Shown piece after piece: positions 31,191 through 41,346 of a stretch of DNA of 64,000 nucleotides. The position numbers and the translations under genes are program-made. Source of the DNA: Diplonema japonicum (taxonomy: Eukaryota > Euglenozoa > Diplonemea > Diplonemida > Diplonemidae); the NCBI GenBank assembly GCA_964019335.1, contig OZ025746.1, forward strand, positions 186,001 to 250,000, written 5' to 3'. The notes beneath the pieces were generated by a model. The model was given only the letters and a program-made list of their open reading frames with translations. It searched no databases and was not told the origin of the DNA. How positions within the stretch are numbered: the stretch's first letter is position 1; every line of letters begins with the position of its first letter.

Positions 31191-32939
31191 TCACGCATCG
31201 AAAGTATCACCCTCGTGGAGCTTCAGGTCCAGCCCCTTGCACCTCTGTTTGATCTCCTCAAGCAAGCCCCCTGACCCACAGTAATGAACCTCAGCACCCT
31301 TCGGAGCAGCCTGAAGAACCTCGCCAATCGACAGACGCCCCAACTGCATATCCCTCTTCGGGTGGGACGGGGTGTAGTCAAGAGTGGGCTCCGCCACCGT
31401 CAGGGCAGCATGAACAGTCGTGTTGTGCGCTGGGTTCCTGCACAGCTGGTCCGTGATGAGCTGGAACAGGGGAATCGACCTTGCTGTGTAGTATATCTTC
31501 ACAGGGTGCACTGGGGTGATGTTGTGCTCACGGAGGTGCATCAGAAACTCGACAAGATATGTCCCTCCTGAACCAGATGCGATCAACACCAAAGGAGGGT
31601 TGACACCAGTGTGTGCCAGCAACCCGTGGGTAGCTCTGTATGGGCCCTGTGACTTCACAGAAGTTGCTGAGATGATCTTCTCTGTTCCTGACAGCTTCGA
31701 GGGGGTGCCTTCGAAGACCTGCATGATGACTGTGTAGTCCCATTCAGTGCCACTGGCCTCCTCCACATGTTTTACTGGAGGTAAGGTGTTCTTCCGTACC
31801 ACTTGGCCGCCTTCTTGGATCTGGAACTTGTGTCCCTCCCACGAGGGTTCTTTCTGTTGTTCTTTCCCGATACCTTCCCATTCCTGGCCCTTGTTGGAGA
31901 GGACAGTGAAGGGGTGCCCGTTGAACCACCACACGTCGCCGACCAGTGATTCCGCATATGTGTACTTCGGGTTCCTCTTCAGAAAGACAAGCGTGTACTT
32001 CCCGTCGAGCACAACCGTCTTCACGACATCCAGCTCCGCGACCCTGTACAGGTACCTCGAGAGGATCGCGTTCACCCCCACCACCACGAACAGAGGCATG
32101 TTCAGGACCCATGTGTGTGGGTGGGTCCGCCTCCTTGTGATGTCCACTGTGTACAGGAACCCCATCAGCACGTGAAGCTTCCACGCCAGTGAATACCTGA
32201 ACCGCAGAAACACCTTCGACACTGTGATGGGGATCATGATGCAGAACATGATGGTCATCCCAATGAGCCTCCCGAGGTCGTCCGAGTTGATGCACACAGT
32301 GTTGTTCGCAGTGTCCATCTCGGTGCAGGGCTTTGTCTCTGAGATCGGGAACCTGAGCTCAGACTCATGAACCGTGAGAAACTCAAGGGAGTAAGAGGAG
32401 AAGAAGACAGGGAAGAGAACGGACCAGACGTGGGGAACGGTTGACAGTGCAAGGGTGATGCCGAGGGCCTTGTGGATGCGAAGGTTCGCCTCCTTCCAGT
32501 CCCAAAGAAACACGTATTTCTGAAGAGTTTTGCTCTCCGAGAGGAAGTTGAAGACAACATTCAGAATGGTGACGCAGATCCCCATCAGAGCCGTGATGCA
32601 CAGCCTCCCTGAGATCCTTGCTGTCACATCGTAAAGCTGCACGGTCCAAGGCCCGTCGATGACGTTTCTTTTGTCTGTTCCGTACCCGTCCTTTCCGAAG
32701 GATTCTCGTGGCCAGGAGTTTATCCACAACCTGTCGCACACTGCGATGAGGGTAAACACGATCCATACAACCCAGAAGAGGGTTTCGTACCTCACCCAGG
32801 GTTCCTTCCTGGTAGCTGCGTTGAGGGCGCGGAGGTCGCTCTCCTTGAACGGGCATTCTTGTGAGCTGAGCTCTAGGTGTGCTTCTGTGGTTGGCTCATT
32901 CTGCTGGATGTCCACCTCAGTTCCATAGGGGTGCGGCAT
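31191..32939 (-). CDS. Ferric reductase/NADPH oxidase-like flavocytochrome, copy 1
   Basis: 582 residues in one exon. A variable cytosolic N-terminus (about 1-47) precedes EPWVRYETLFWVVWIV and a membrane core of about six helices. H156 and H170 (HKALGITLALSTVPH) give the classic 13-residue heme-ligand spacing. The second pair is odd: H256 is followed only by H273 and H275. The FAD motif GHPFTVLS and the nucleotide-binding LIASGSGGTYLVEFL follow, and HYCGSGGLLEEI closes the NADPH domain. Family enzymes pass electrons from NADPH through FAD and two hemes across a membrane to Fe(III) or oxygen; which applies here is unknown. The ATG at 32939 lies 18 nt after a CCCTCCCACAG acceptor-like site. First of four tandem copies. 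Confidence 0.85.
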   Translation of the reverse strand: MPHPYGTEVDIQQNEPTTEAHLELSSQECPFKESDLRALNAATRKEPWVRYETLFWVVWIVFTLIAVCDRLWINSWPRESFGKDGYGTDKRNVIDGPWTVQLYDVTARISGRLCITALMGICVTILNVVFNFLSESKTLQKYVFLWDWKEANLRIHKALGITLALSTVPHVWSVLFPVFFSSYSLEFLTVHESELRFPISETKPCTEMDTANNTVCINSDDLGRLIGMTIMFCIMIPITVSKVFLRFRYSLAWKLHVLMGFLYTVDITRRRTHPHTWVLNMPLFVVVGVNAILSRYLYRVAELDVVKTVVLDGKYTLVFLKRNPKYTYAESLVGDVWWFNGHPFTVLSNKGQEWEGIGKEQQKEPSWEGHKFQIQEGGQVVRKNTLPPVKHVEEASGTEWDYTVIMQVFEGTPSKLSGTEKIISATSVKSQGPYRATHGLLAHTGVNPPLVLIASGSGGTYLVEFLMHLREHNITPVHPVKIYYTARSIPLFQLITDQLCRNPAHNTTVHAALTVAEPTLDYTPSHPKRDMQLGRLSIGEVLQAAPKGAEVHYCGSGGLLEEIKQRCKGLDLKLHEGDTFDA

Positions 32940-32956
32940 CGTTGTTTTGTGTGAAT

Positions 32957-32972
32957 CTGTGGGAGGGTTTTT
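32957..32972 (-). promoter_or_regulatory. Candidate trans-splice acceptor upstream of reductase copy 1
   Basis: The minus strand reads CCCTCCCACAG then ATTC, 18 nt before the ATG. The same CCTCCC(C)ACAG/ATTC is found before copy 2, the part of the leader conserved between them. Confidence 0.4.
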
Positions 32973-33501
32973 TTTTTTTTTTAGAAAAGAAAGGAGATGT
33001 AAGAAGAATTATTGCCGAAGAGGGAGGATAAAAAAAAAAAAAGGAGGAGCAGTGATGCTACAGAAGACTGTGCAGAAACATTTAAAGAAAGAAAAGAAAA
33101 AGAAAACTAGTTAGGCGGGAAACGGTTTTGTTTTTGTGTGTACGAACGATATTTTTTTAACCTTATCTTTAAGATAAAAAAAAACCCCCCATTCGCTGCA
33201 CCATCAACTAGTTTCTATAAAACAAAAAAAAAGGGGAGGGGAGAGATAGAAAGGAGAGGGGAAGGGAAAAAAAAAAAAAAAAAAACAATGAAAGGAATTT
33301 TAGAGGTGTTCTAGTGTGGAAAAAAAAATAGTAAGGGAGATGAACGAGAAAAAAAAAAGAAAAAAAAAGATGCGTTCCTATGACGTTCCCCTCTTCTTGG
33401 AGCGGAGGGGGACCCCCCCCCCCCCCCCCCCCTGCAGCCCACAGCTTCTTGTGTGGCTGCGCCGTCAACGAGACTTTTTCTTTTTTTTTTTTATAACTAT
33501 T

Positions 33502-33650
33502 TACTAAATAAAAATCAGATTACCTGATTTTTACGAGGAATTTTTTTTTCCACGAGTAGTTGAATTTCACGAGCGAAGCGAGTGAAATTCAAAAAAAACG
33601 AGTGAAAAAAAAAAATTCCGAGTAAAAATCTGGCTGATTTTTATTTAGTA
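33502..33650. mobile_element. Fold-back element with TACTAAATAAAAATCAG ends
   Basis: The left arm ACTAAATAAAAATCAG..CTGATTTTTAC..GGAATTTTTTTTT and right arm are reverse complements with a few mismatches. The centre is a palindrome, GAATTTCACGAGCG/GCGAGTGAAATTC. Non-coding, 149 bases. Confidence 0.65.
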
Positions 33651-33655
33651 TGATA

Positions 33656-34116
33656 TTTTACTTAATTTTTGTAAAGTTAAATGAGGAAATTTCGGACACT
33701 GTGAACCCTTTATGTTCACTTCTGCGAAATGTTCACACTGATGTCAGGACTAAGCCTGAGTGCCTGAGAAGAGGATGTCAAATTGACAGAATTCTGTAGG
33801 TTTTGTGTAATTTGTGTCGGCACTTGATCATCGCTCTTCAGAAACTGCTGGTTTTGCGCGGGGGTCCTGACCTCTGACCTACGGCGGTGTTAGCGGCCAG
33901 ATGCAAAAAATGAAGACGAATACCGAAAAAGCCCGAAAATTGCTCAGAGTAAAAATCAGATTTTACTTTACATTTACAGCACTTTTTTAAGCCAGATTCG
34001 GCCTATTACTTTACCTTTATTCTTCACTTTACATTTACTCGTGAACGGTAAAGTGATTTCTGATTTTTATGGCTCTTTATAAATTTCCTCATGTAACTTT
34101 ACAGAATTAAGTAAAA
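33656..34116. mobile_element. MITE-like element with 36-38-base terminal inverted repeats
   Basis: Left end TTTTACTTAATTTTTGTAAA (33656 onward) matches the reverse complement of the right end ending at 34116, TTTTACTTAATTCTGTAAAG, through GAGGAAATTT with a few mismatches. The 461-base interior has no credible frame. It abuts the fold-back element on its left. Confidence 0.7.
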
Positions 34117-35091
34117 AAGAAAAAAAAAATTGTGTCTTCTAAGTCGCCAGCAGCGCTTCAAAAGATACACCCGGTCTGTGCCATAGAAGAAGCAAATAAA
34201 AAGTGGAGGAGAAAACCACTCTGAGTTGGCTTTCTGGTGATTTTGTGCTTTGACCCCCCTGGCTTTATACATAAGGAAGGGGGGGGGGGGGGGAAGAGAG
34301 GAAAGATCGAAGAGCACACCTACCAGTGCATTTTTTTTTTTTGAATTTAACAAATAATAAATTGAGTTTTTTTTTTTTTTTCTCTCTCTCTCTCTCTTTT
34401 TTTTCATTACTTTTTTTTTGCATAATGAACAAATAACGCACACTTGTAACTGCTAGTTATCAACAAAAAAAAATGTTGTAATTTTTTATTTTTTTTTGCA
34501 TTCTCTTTTTTTGTTTCTTAGGCAAGACGCTGGTGGCCCTTAAGGGGCACGTCCTGCCTGAGGAGAGCAACTCGGGAGCAAAAATGAATCGGGTAATATT
34601 CTGTTCATTATACAATAAAGAAAAAGAGAGAGGTTTTCGCGCTCACCAGGTAGTCCTGCGGCTTCAAGAAAAAAAAATAATAGGGGACAAATATAGAATT
34701 AAAAGATGGGAAAGGGGGGGGGGGGGGGGGCAAGGGAGAACCTCCATTTTTTGTAGAGTTCTTGCAAAAAAAAAAAAAGAAATTGGGTTTTCGAAATAGT
34801 TTTCGCCATTCTTCTTTAACCCTGGAACTTATGGAGCGAAGCGAACCTCGGCTCATGGCTATGGCGGTGATAACCTGACTTTTTTTTTTCTCCTCAACCT
34901 CGCGGTGAATAAAAAAAAACCCCCCAAAAAAAAAGTTGCAAAATTTAATTCACTATTTCGTTGCGAATAAAGTAGCTTTTTTTTTTTTCTTGCAAGATTT
35001 GTCCAAACAAAAAAAAAAGGGAAACCCTTGACAATGTTTTTTTCAGGCTACAAACTTCTCCAGTTCCAGCACGTCTAAACAAAATCTTCCC

Positions 35092-35122
<31 letters not shown>

Positions 35123-35696
35123 GTAGTGCCCAGAAAAAAAAAAATAGAGAAATAGAGGATATCCCTCTTGTGTCAAAGTTGTTCGAAATGGGGGGAAAAA
35201 AAGAAGAAGAAAAAAGAAGTTTAGAAAGTCATTTCATTTCTGTTTTTTTTCTTCTTTCCTTCTTTTTTTCTTTCTTTCTTTTTCCTTAATTTTTTTTTTT
35301 CGCCGCAACTTTACATAGATGATAAAAGAGAATTGAATTCTGTGGTTTTCTTCTTTTTTTTTTTCCATTTTTTTTTTCTATTGAATTGGTTGTCAACGAA
35401 AGTCCGCCTTCCCCCTGCCAGCCGTCACTTGCAGGAGGGAAAAAAAAAAAAAAAAAACTACAGAAAGACAACAAAAAAAAAAGGGAGGGTTCGTTTCATA
35501 ACGTCAATATCACTAAATCACTTGGTTCCCCTCCCCCGTTATGCCCTTATGGTAGTTCCTTGCGGTCTTTGGCCCTGCTGGCCCAACAAAAAAAAAAAGG
35601 AATAGATAGGGCTGAGACAAGAAACAGAAAGTAGAGAATAGGTATAGATGAGAATTCAGCTAAGTAATTATCTTTACTGGATCAAATTGACTAGGC

Positions 35697-37475
35697 TTAA
35701 GCATCGAAAGTATCACCCTCGTGGAGCTTCAGGTCCAGCCCCTTGCACCTCTGTTTGATCTCCTCAAGCAAGCCCCCTGACCCACAGTAATGAACCTCAG
35801 CACCCTTCGGAGCAGCCTGCAGCACCTCGCCAATGGACAGACGCCCCAACTGCATATCCCTCTTCGGGTGGGACGGGGTGTAGTCAAGAGTGGGCTCCGC
35901 CACCGTCAGGGCAGCATGAACAGTCGTGTTGTGCGCTGGGTTCCTGCACAGCTGGTCCGTGATGAGCTGGAACAGGGGAATCGACCTTGCTGTGTAGTAT
36001 ATCTTCACAGGGTGCACTGGGGTGATGTTGTGCTCACGGAGGTGCATCAGAAACTCGACAAGATATGTCCCTCCTGAACCAGATGCGATCAACACCAAAG
36101 GAGGGTTGACACCAGTGTGTGCCAGCAACCCGTGGGTAGCTCTGTATGGGCCCTGTGACTTCACAGAAGTTGCTGAGATGATCTTCTCTGTTCCTGACGG
36201 CTTCGAGGGGGTGCCTTCAAAAACCTGCATGATGACTGTGTAGTCCCATTCAATATCTTCACTGTCCTCACCGCCCTGCTGATGCAACGAAATGCGGTGC
36301 ATACTAGGCATTGTGTCCTGTCGCACCACTTGGCCGCCTTCTTGGATCTGGAACTTGTGTCCCTCCCACGAGGGTTCCTCTTGTTGCTCCTCCCCGACAC
36401 CCTCCCACTTCTGGCCCTTGTTGGAGAGGACAGTGAAGGGGTGCCCGTTGAACCACCACACGTCGCCGACCAGTGATTCCGCATATGTGTACTTCGGGTT
36501 CCTCTTCAGAAAGACAAGCGTGTACTTCCCGTCGAGCACAACCGTCTTCACGACATCCAGCTCCGCGACCCTGTACAGGTACCTCGAGAGGATCGCGTTC
36601 ACCCCCACCACCACGAACAGAGGCATGTTCAGGACCCATGTGTGTGGGTGGGTCCGCCTCCTTGTGATGTCCACTGTGTACAGGAACCCCATCAGCACGT
36701 GAAGCTTCCACGCCAGTGAATACCTGAACCGCAGAAACACCTTCGACACTGTGATGGGGATCATGATGCAGAACATGATGGTCATCCCAATGAGCCTCCC
36801 GAGGTCGTCCGAATCTATGCACACAGTGTTGTTCGCAGTGTTCATCTCGATGCAGGACTTCGCCTCTGAGATCGGGAACCTGAGCTCCGTCTCGTGAACC
36901 GTCTCAAACTGGAGGGAGTAAGAGGAGAAGAAGACAGGGAAGAGAACGGACCAGACGTGGGGAACGGTTGACAGTGCAAGGGTGATGCCGAGGGCCTTGT
37001 GGATGCGAAGGTTCGCCTCCCTCCAATCCCAAAGAAACACGTATTTCTGAAGAGTTTTGCTCTCCGAGAGGAAGTTGAAGACAACATTCAGAATGGTGAC
37101 GCAGATCCCCATCAGAGCCGTGATGCACAGCCTCCCTGAGATCCTCGCTGTCACATCGTAAAGCTGCACGGTCCAAGGCCCGTCGATGACGTTTCTTTTG
37201 TCTGTTCCGTACCCGTCCTTTCCGAAGGATTCTCGTGGCCAGGAGTTTATCCACAACCTGTCGCACACTGCGATGAGGGTGAACACGATCCATACAACCC
37301 AGAAGAGGGTTTCGTACCTCACCCAGGGTTCCTTCCTGGTAGCTGCGTTGATGGCACAAAGGTCCCTTTCGTTCATTGGCAACGGGAACTCGCGCGAGTT
37401 GCTGAGCTCTAGGTGCGCTTCTGTGGTCGGCTCGTTCTGCTGGATGTCCACCTCAGTTCCATAGGGGTTTGGCAT
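35697..37475 (-). CDS. Ferric reductase/NADPH oxidase-like flavocytochrome, copy 2
   Basis: 592 residues, ATG at 37475. Nearly identical to copy 1 through the membrane core and the NADPH domain. It differs in the N-terminus (LELSNSREFPLPMNERDLCA), in the luminal loop (LQFETVHETELRFPISEAK), and in the linker between the FAD and NADPH parts (VVRQDTMPSMHRISLHQQGG). The N-terminal peptide MPNPYGTEVDIQQNEPTTEA pairs it with copy 1. Its downstream flank ACTGGATCAAATTGACTAGG is shared with copy 4. Same heme, FAD and NADPH motifs and the same atypical second histidine pair. Confidence 0.85.
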   Translation of the reverse strand: MPNPYGTEVDIQQNEPTTEAHLELSNSREFPLPMNERDLCAINAATRKEPWVRYETLFWVVWIVFTLIAVCDRLWINSWPRESFGKDGYGTDKRNVIDGPWTVQLYDVTARISGRLCITALMGICVTILNVVFNFLSESKTLQKYVFLWDWREANLRIHKALGITLALSTVPHVWSVLFPVFFSSYSLQFETVHETELRFPISEAKSCIEMNTANNTVCIDSDDLGRLIGMTIMFCIMIPITVSKVFLRFRYSLAWKLHVLMGFLYTVDITRRRTHPHTWVLNMPLFVVVGVNAILSRYLYRVAELDVVKTVVLDGKYTLVFLKRNPKYTYAESLVGDVWWFNGHPFTVLSNKGQKWEGVGEEQQEEPSWEGHKFQIQEGGQVVRQDTMPSMHRISLHQQGGEDSEDIEWDYTVIMQVFEGTPSKPSGTEKIISATSVKSQGPYRATHGLLAHTGVNPPLVLIASGSGGTYLVEFLMHLREHNITPVHPVKIYYTARSIPLFQLITDQLCRNPAHNTTVHAALTVAEPTLDYTPSHPKRDMQLGRLSIGEVLQAAPKGAEVHYCGSGGLLEEIKQRCKGLDLKLHEGDTFDA

Positions 37476-37516
37476 TTTTTTTTTTCTTTTTCTTTTTTTT
37501 TTTTTTTTCCAGGAAT

Positions 37517-37530
37517 CTGTGGGGAGGCTT
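37517..37530 (-). promoter_or_regulatory. Candidate trans-splice acceptor upstream of reductase copy 2
   Basis: CCTCCCCACAG followed by ATTCCTGG and an A-rich leader to the ATG. Matches the site before copy 1. Confidence 0.4.
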
Positions 37531-38113
37531 TCATGAGTGTCAAGTTAGGAGTTAAAAATGAAACAGAGCTGACATAGCTACGCGGTTTCGTCCTTTCCCA
37601 CCGGACCGCGGAACTAACAAGAGGCTTTGTAAAAGGCCTAGGGATTCATCAGCGATGAAGCCGCCTCTCGAGAGTTCAACCATGCGCACCAGATGAAATT
37701 CTCTAGGGGCAGACAAAGCATGAAGAAGAAAAAAAAAGAAAAAAAAAAGTAATCCCTCAGAAGAGGAAAATAAATACTCGCGTGTGTTCGAAGGCTGACG
37801 ACGTTGCGCCTCAAGTAGAGGGGAAGGAGAGGAATAGGCGAATTATTTCTTTGTTTACCTAATAAAAGAGATATCTGTAACGTATAGTATCAGAAGGAAG
37901 GGAAAAAAAAAAAAAAAAAACAATAAAGTTTGGGCACAAAGAATTGCATCGTAGTATTTGTACCTTCGTTTTGTGATTGTATTTGTATACAATGCCAAGT
38001 ACACCCAAGGCAACCCCAGCCTTCAGTTCTCTCGATCTAGGGGGAATATTTTTTTTCCCAGACAAAAATTAAGAGATTTACAGCAAGGTATTGTTAACAG
38101 AGCAATAGAAAGG

Positions 38114-38148
<35 letters not shown>

Positions 38149-38150
38149 CT

Positions 38151-38970
38151 TATATGAGCTCGTCCGGACGAAAATGTCAACACTTTTTTGGGCACCTCCG
38201 AAAATTTCTTGTTTTGATTATTTGAGCAAAAAAAAAGCATGCAACCATAGGAAGATGACATACATGGTGTACGTGACGCCGTTCTTTCAATTGCGATGCT
38301 TGTTTTGCCATGAGGGTGGCAGGCTTCGCAACCAGCTGCCCCCCGGGAAGCGAAAAAATAGAGGTCAGAAAAACGGCGAAAAATGTTTAAAATGCAAATT
38401 TTGTTGCTTAAAATGCAGCATCTAGGGTGCATAAAATTGGTGTTCAAGCGCACTTGTGACCCCTGGGTACAACCCAGGGTCGGGTTACTGTTAAAAGTAC
38501 TTAGCGAAAAATATATGGCGCCGCATAGCCCCCGAAAATCCGGTTTTTTACACCCTATTTTTTGGCTCTTTTTCAGAAAAACCAATTCTTAACACTTGCC
38601 TGCTCATGCAGAGCTTGGTCTCCAAGGGGTCAAACTTTCTAATTCTCTACCCATCTGATGAGGCTTTTCCTTTTCTTTTGCACTCATAATACTTTGAAAG
38701 TGAAATTTCTGCTTTTTTAAGGGGTTTTAAAGGGATTTTAGCCTCAAATAGGCGAATAACGAAAAATAAAAAAAAATGGAGTCTGGGTTATTTGTAACTT
38801 CCAAATTGAATCGTTTGCCAACGAACCATTCTAAAAAACATGTTTTTGCACGTGCGTTTTAAAAATAAAACAAACGGCGAGCATTTTGACCTATATGGTG
38901 TTCAAGCTTAGACTGCATTTCTGCACACAAAGTGGTGTCGGACATTCTTTTCCGGACGAGCTCATATATA
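38151..38970. mobile_element. Inverted-repeat DNA element, 820 bases, TATATGAGCTCGTCCGGA ends
   Basis: The left terminus TATATGAGCTCGTCCGGACG (38151 on) and the reverse complement of the right terminus at 38970 (TATATGAGCTCGTCCGGAAA) match for about 33 bases with few changes. The interior has a 163-codon frame on the minus strand (about 38094-38585) that runs into poly-Lys and matches no transposase I know, so the element is probably non-autonomous. A T run lies just outside the left end. Confidence 0.7.
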
Positions 38971-39588
38971 AAAAAAAATAGAATAGATAGAGGCCAGTGT
39001 TTGGCGCTCTACCCTGCTCCACCTGTATTGTGTGCACGAACGATATTTTACCTAATAAGATAACTCAGTGCACTGCCATCTAAGCAACACTCGTGAACTA
39101 CAAAAAAGGGAGGTGTGGGAACCTAGAACCGAAGCAGTCAGTGTACAGTTCCCCTTTGACAAACCAGAAAAAAAAAAGGGGGGATGGGAGGGGGAGGGGG
39201 TTCGTGTTCGCACAAAATAGAAAGATATAGATTTTTTTCTTCTTCCTTTTTTCTCCAAAAGGAGAAAAAAAAAAAGGAAAAAGAAAAAGAAAACTTACCC
39301 CGAGTTCAGTGTAGCCCCCTACACTCATACCATGCCTTTATCACGATTTTCTTTTTTTTTTTTTTTGGCAGACTGATTAGGTAAGGGGACCAGACGGGTT
39401 TTAGAGATATGGGCGCAGAAATGAAGATTCGCAAAAAATAAATAATTGTTCGCACCAGTAATTGTTCACGCTCGCAACAGTCTAAACCGGTTAGGGGGTG
39501 AACAATCCAACCCTTAGACAATTTTGCTTTTCTAGGTTAGGAAGAGTCGACATCGAAGGATCAAAAAGCAACGCACCATGTGGCCACC

Positions 39589-41346
39589 TCACGACTGGAA
39601 CGAGCTTGCTCCATAAAGCTCTAAGTCCAGCCCCTTGCACCTCTGTTTGATCTCCTCAAGCAAGCCCCCTGACCCACAGTAATGAACCTCAGCACCCTTC
39701 GGAGCAGCCTGCAGCACCTCGCCAATGGACAGACGCCCCAACTGCATATCCCTCTTCGGGTGGGACGGGGTGTAGTCAAGAGTGGGCTCCGCCACCGTCA
39801 GGGCAGCATGAACAGTCGTGTTGTGCGCTGGGTTCCTGCACAGCTGGTCCGTGATGAGCTGGAACAGGGGAATCGACCTTGCTGTGTAGTATATCTTCAC
39901 AGGGTGCACTGGGGTGATGTTGTGCTCACGGAGGTGCATCAGGAAATCAACAAGATATGTCCCTCCTGAACCAGATGCGATCAACACCAAAGGAGGGTGG
40001 GGGGCAGGGCGTGCCAGCAACCCGTGGGTAGCTCTGTATGGGCCCTGTGACTTCACAGAGGTTGCTGAGATGATCTTCTCTGTTCCTGACGGCTTCGAGG
40101 GAGTGCCTTCGAAGACCTGCATGATGACTGTGTAGTCCCACTCCATGTCTTCTGTACCTCCCCGGAGCTTCAGAGGCGGGCTACACTCATCCATGTATAG
40201 GCTTTCTTTTCTTACAAGCTTACCACCATCATGGATCTGGAACTTGTGTCCCTCCCACGAGGGTTCTTTCTGCTGCTCCTCCCCGATACCTTCCCACACC
40301 TGGCCCTTGTTGGAGAGGACAGTGAAGGGGTGCCCGTTGAACCACCACACGTCGCCGACCAGTGATTCCGCATATGTGTACTTCGGGTTCCTCTTCAGAA
40401 AGACAAGCGTGTACTTCCCGTCGAGCACAACCGTCTTCACGACATCCAGCTCCGCGACCCTGTACAGGTACCTCGAGAGGATCGCGTTCACCCCCACCAC
40501 CACGAACAGAGGCATGTTCAGGACCCATGTGTGTGGGTGGGTCCGCCTCCTTGTGATGTCCACTGTGTACAGGAACCCCATCAGCACGTGAAGCTTCCAC
40601 GCCAGTGAATACCTGAACCGCAGAAACACCTTCGACACTGTGATGGGGATCATGATGCAGAACATGATGGTCATCCCAATGAGCCTCCCGAGGTCGTCCG
40701 AATCTATGCACACAGTGTTGTTCGCAGTGTTCATCTCGATGCAGGACTTCGCCTCTGAGATCGGGAACCTGAGCTCCGTCTCGTGAACCGTCTCAAACTG
40801 GAGGGAGTAAGAGGAGAAGAAGACAGGGAAGAGAACGGACCAGACGTGGGGAACGGTTGACAGTGCAAGGGTGATGCCGAGGGCCTTGTGGATGCGAAGG
40901 TTCGCCTCCCTCCAATCCCAAAGAAACACGTATTTCTGAAGAGTTTTGCTCTCCGAGAGGAAGTTGAAGACAACATTCAGAATGGTGACGCAGATCCCCA
41001 TCAGAGCCGTGATGCACAGCCTCCCTGAGATCCTTGCTGTCACATCGTAAAGCTGCACGGTCCAAGGCCCGTCGATGACGTTTCTTTTGTCTGTTCCGTA
41101 CCCGTCCTTTCCGAAGGATTCTCGTGGCCAGGAGTTTATCCACAACCTGTCGCACACTGCGATGAGGGTGAACACGATCCATACAACCCAGAAGAGGGTT
41201 TCGTACCTCACCCAGGGACCTTTGTTCTCCTTGCCGCTCACTGGGACGGGTGCAACTTCCACCACAAATCCATGAGGGGCTGAGTACAAGGAAGTACTCC
41301 ATTCTGAATGCGCATTGACCTGTTCATCGGGTGTTTCCTCAGCCAT
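39589..41346 (-). CDS. Ferric reductase/NADPH oxidase-like flavocytochrome, copy 3
   Basis: 585 residues. The ATG at 41346 (MAEETPDEQVNAHSEW) is preferred over an in-frame GTG further out. Core identical or nearly so to the other copies. Divergent parts are the N-terminus, the linker (VRKESLYMDECSPPLKLRGG), the stretch LLARPAPHPPLVL where others have LLAHTGVNPPLVL, and the very C-terminus (LELYGASSFQS instead of LKLHEGDTFDA). The luminal loop is as in copy 2. The abrupt switches between identity and divergence suggest gene conversion among copies. Confidence 0.85.
   Translation of the reverse strand: MAEETPDEQVNAHSEWSTSLYSAPHGFVVEVAPVPVSGKENKGPWVRYETLFWVVWIVFTLIAVCDRLWINSWPRESFGKDGYGTDKRNVIDGPWTVQLYDVTARISGRLCITALMGICVTILNVVFNFLSESKTLQKYVFLWDWREANLRIHKALGITLALSTVPHVWSVLFPVFFSSYSLQFETVHETELRFPISEAKSCIEMNTANNTVCIDSDDLGRLIGMTIMFCIMIPITVSKVFLRFRYSLAWKLHVLMGFLYTVDITRRRTHPHTWVLNMPLFVVVGVNAILSRYLYRVAELDVVKTVVLDGKYTLVFLKRNPKYTYAESLVGDVWWFNGHPFTVLSNKGQVWEGIGEEQQKEPSWEGHKFQIHDGGKLVRKESLYMDECSPPLKLRGGTEDMEWDYTVIMQVFEGTPSKPSGTEKIISATSVKSQGPYRATHGLLARPAPHPPLVLIASGSGGTYLVDFLMHLREHNITPVHPVKIYYTARSIPLFQLITDQLCRNPAHNTTVHAALTVAEPTLDYTPSHPKRDMQLGRLSIGEVLQAAPKGAEVHYCGSGGLLEEIKQRCKGLDLELYGASSFQS

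Larger units (their letters stand above)
32940..35696. other. Spacer between reductase copies 1 and 2
   Basis: 2.76 kb without a supported gene. It holds two inverted-repeat elements (33502-34116, listed separately), long A/T/C/G runs and a GTACGAACGATATTTT word near 33140 that recurs near 39035 in another spacer, suggesting shared ancestry of the flanks. Confidence 0.6.
37476..39588. other. Spacer between reductase copies 2 and 3
   Basis: 2.1 kb without a supported gene. The start codon of copy 2 is preceded on the minus strand by CCTCCCCACAG/ATTCCTGG and an A-rich leader. An 820-base inverted-repeat element occupies the centre. The stretch 37520-37700 is of ordinary complexity but has no frame I can support. 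Confidence 0.6.
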
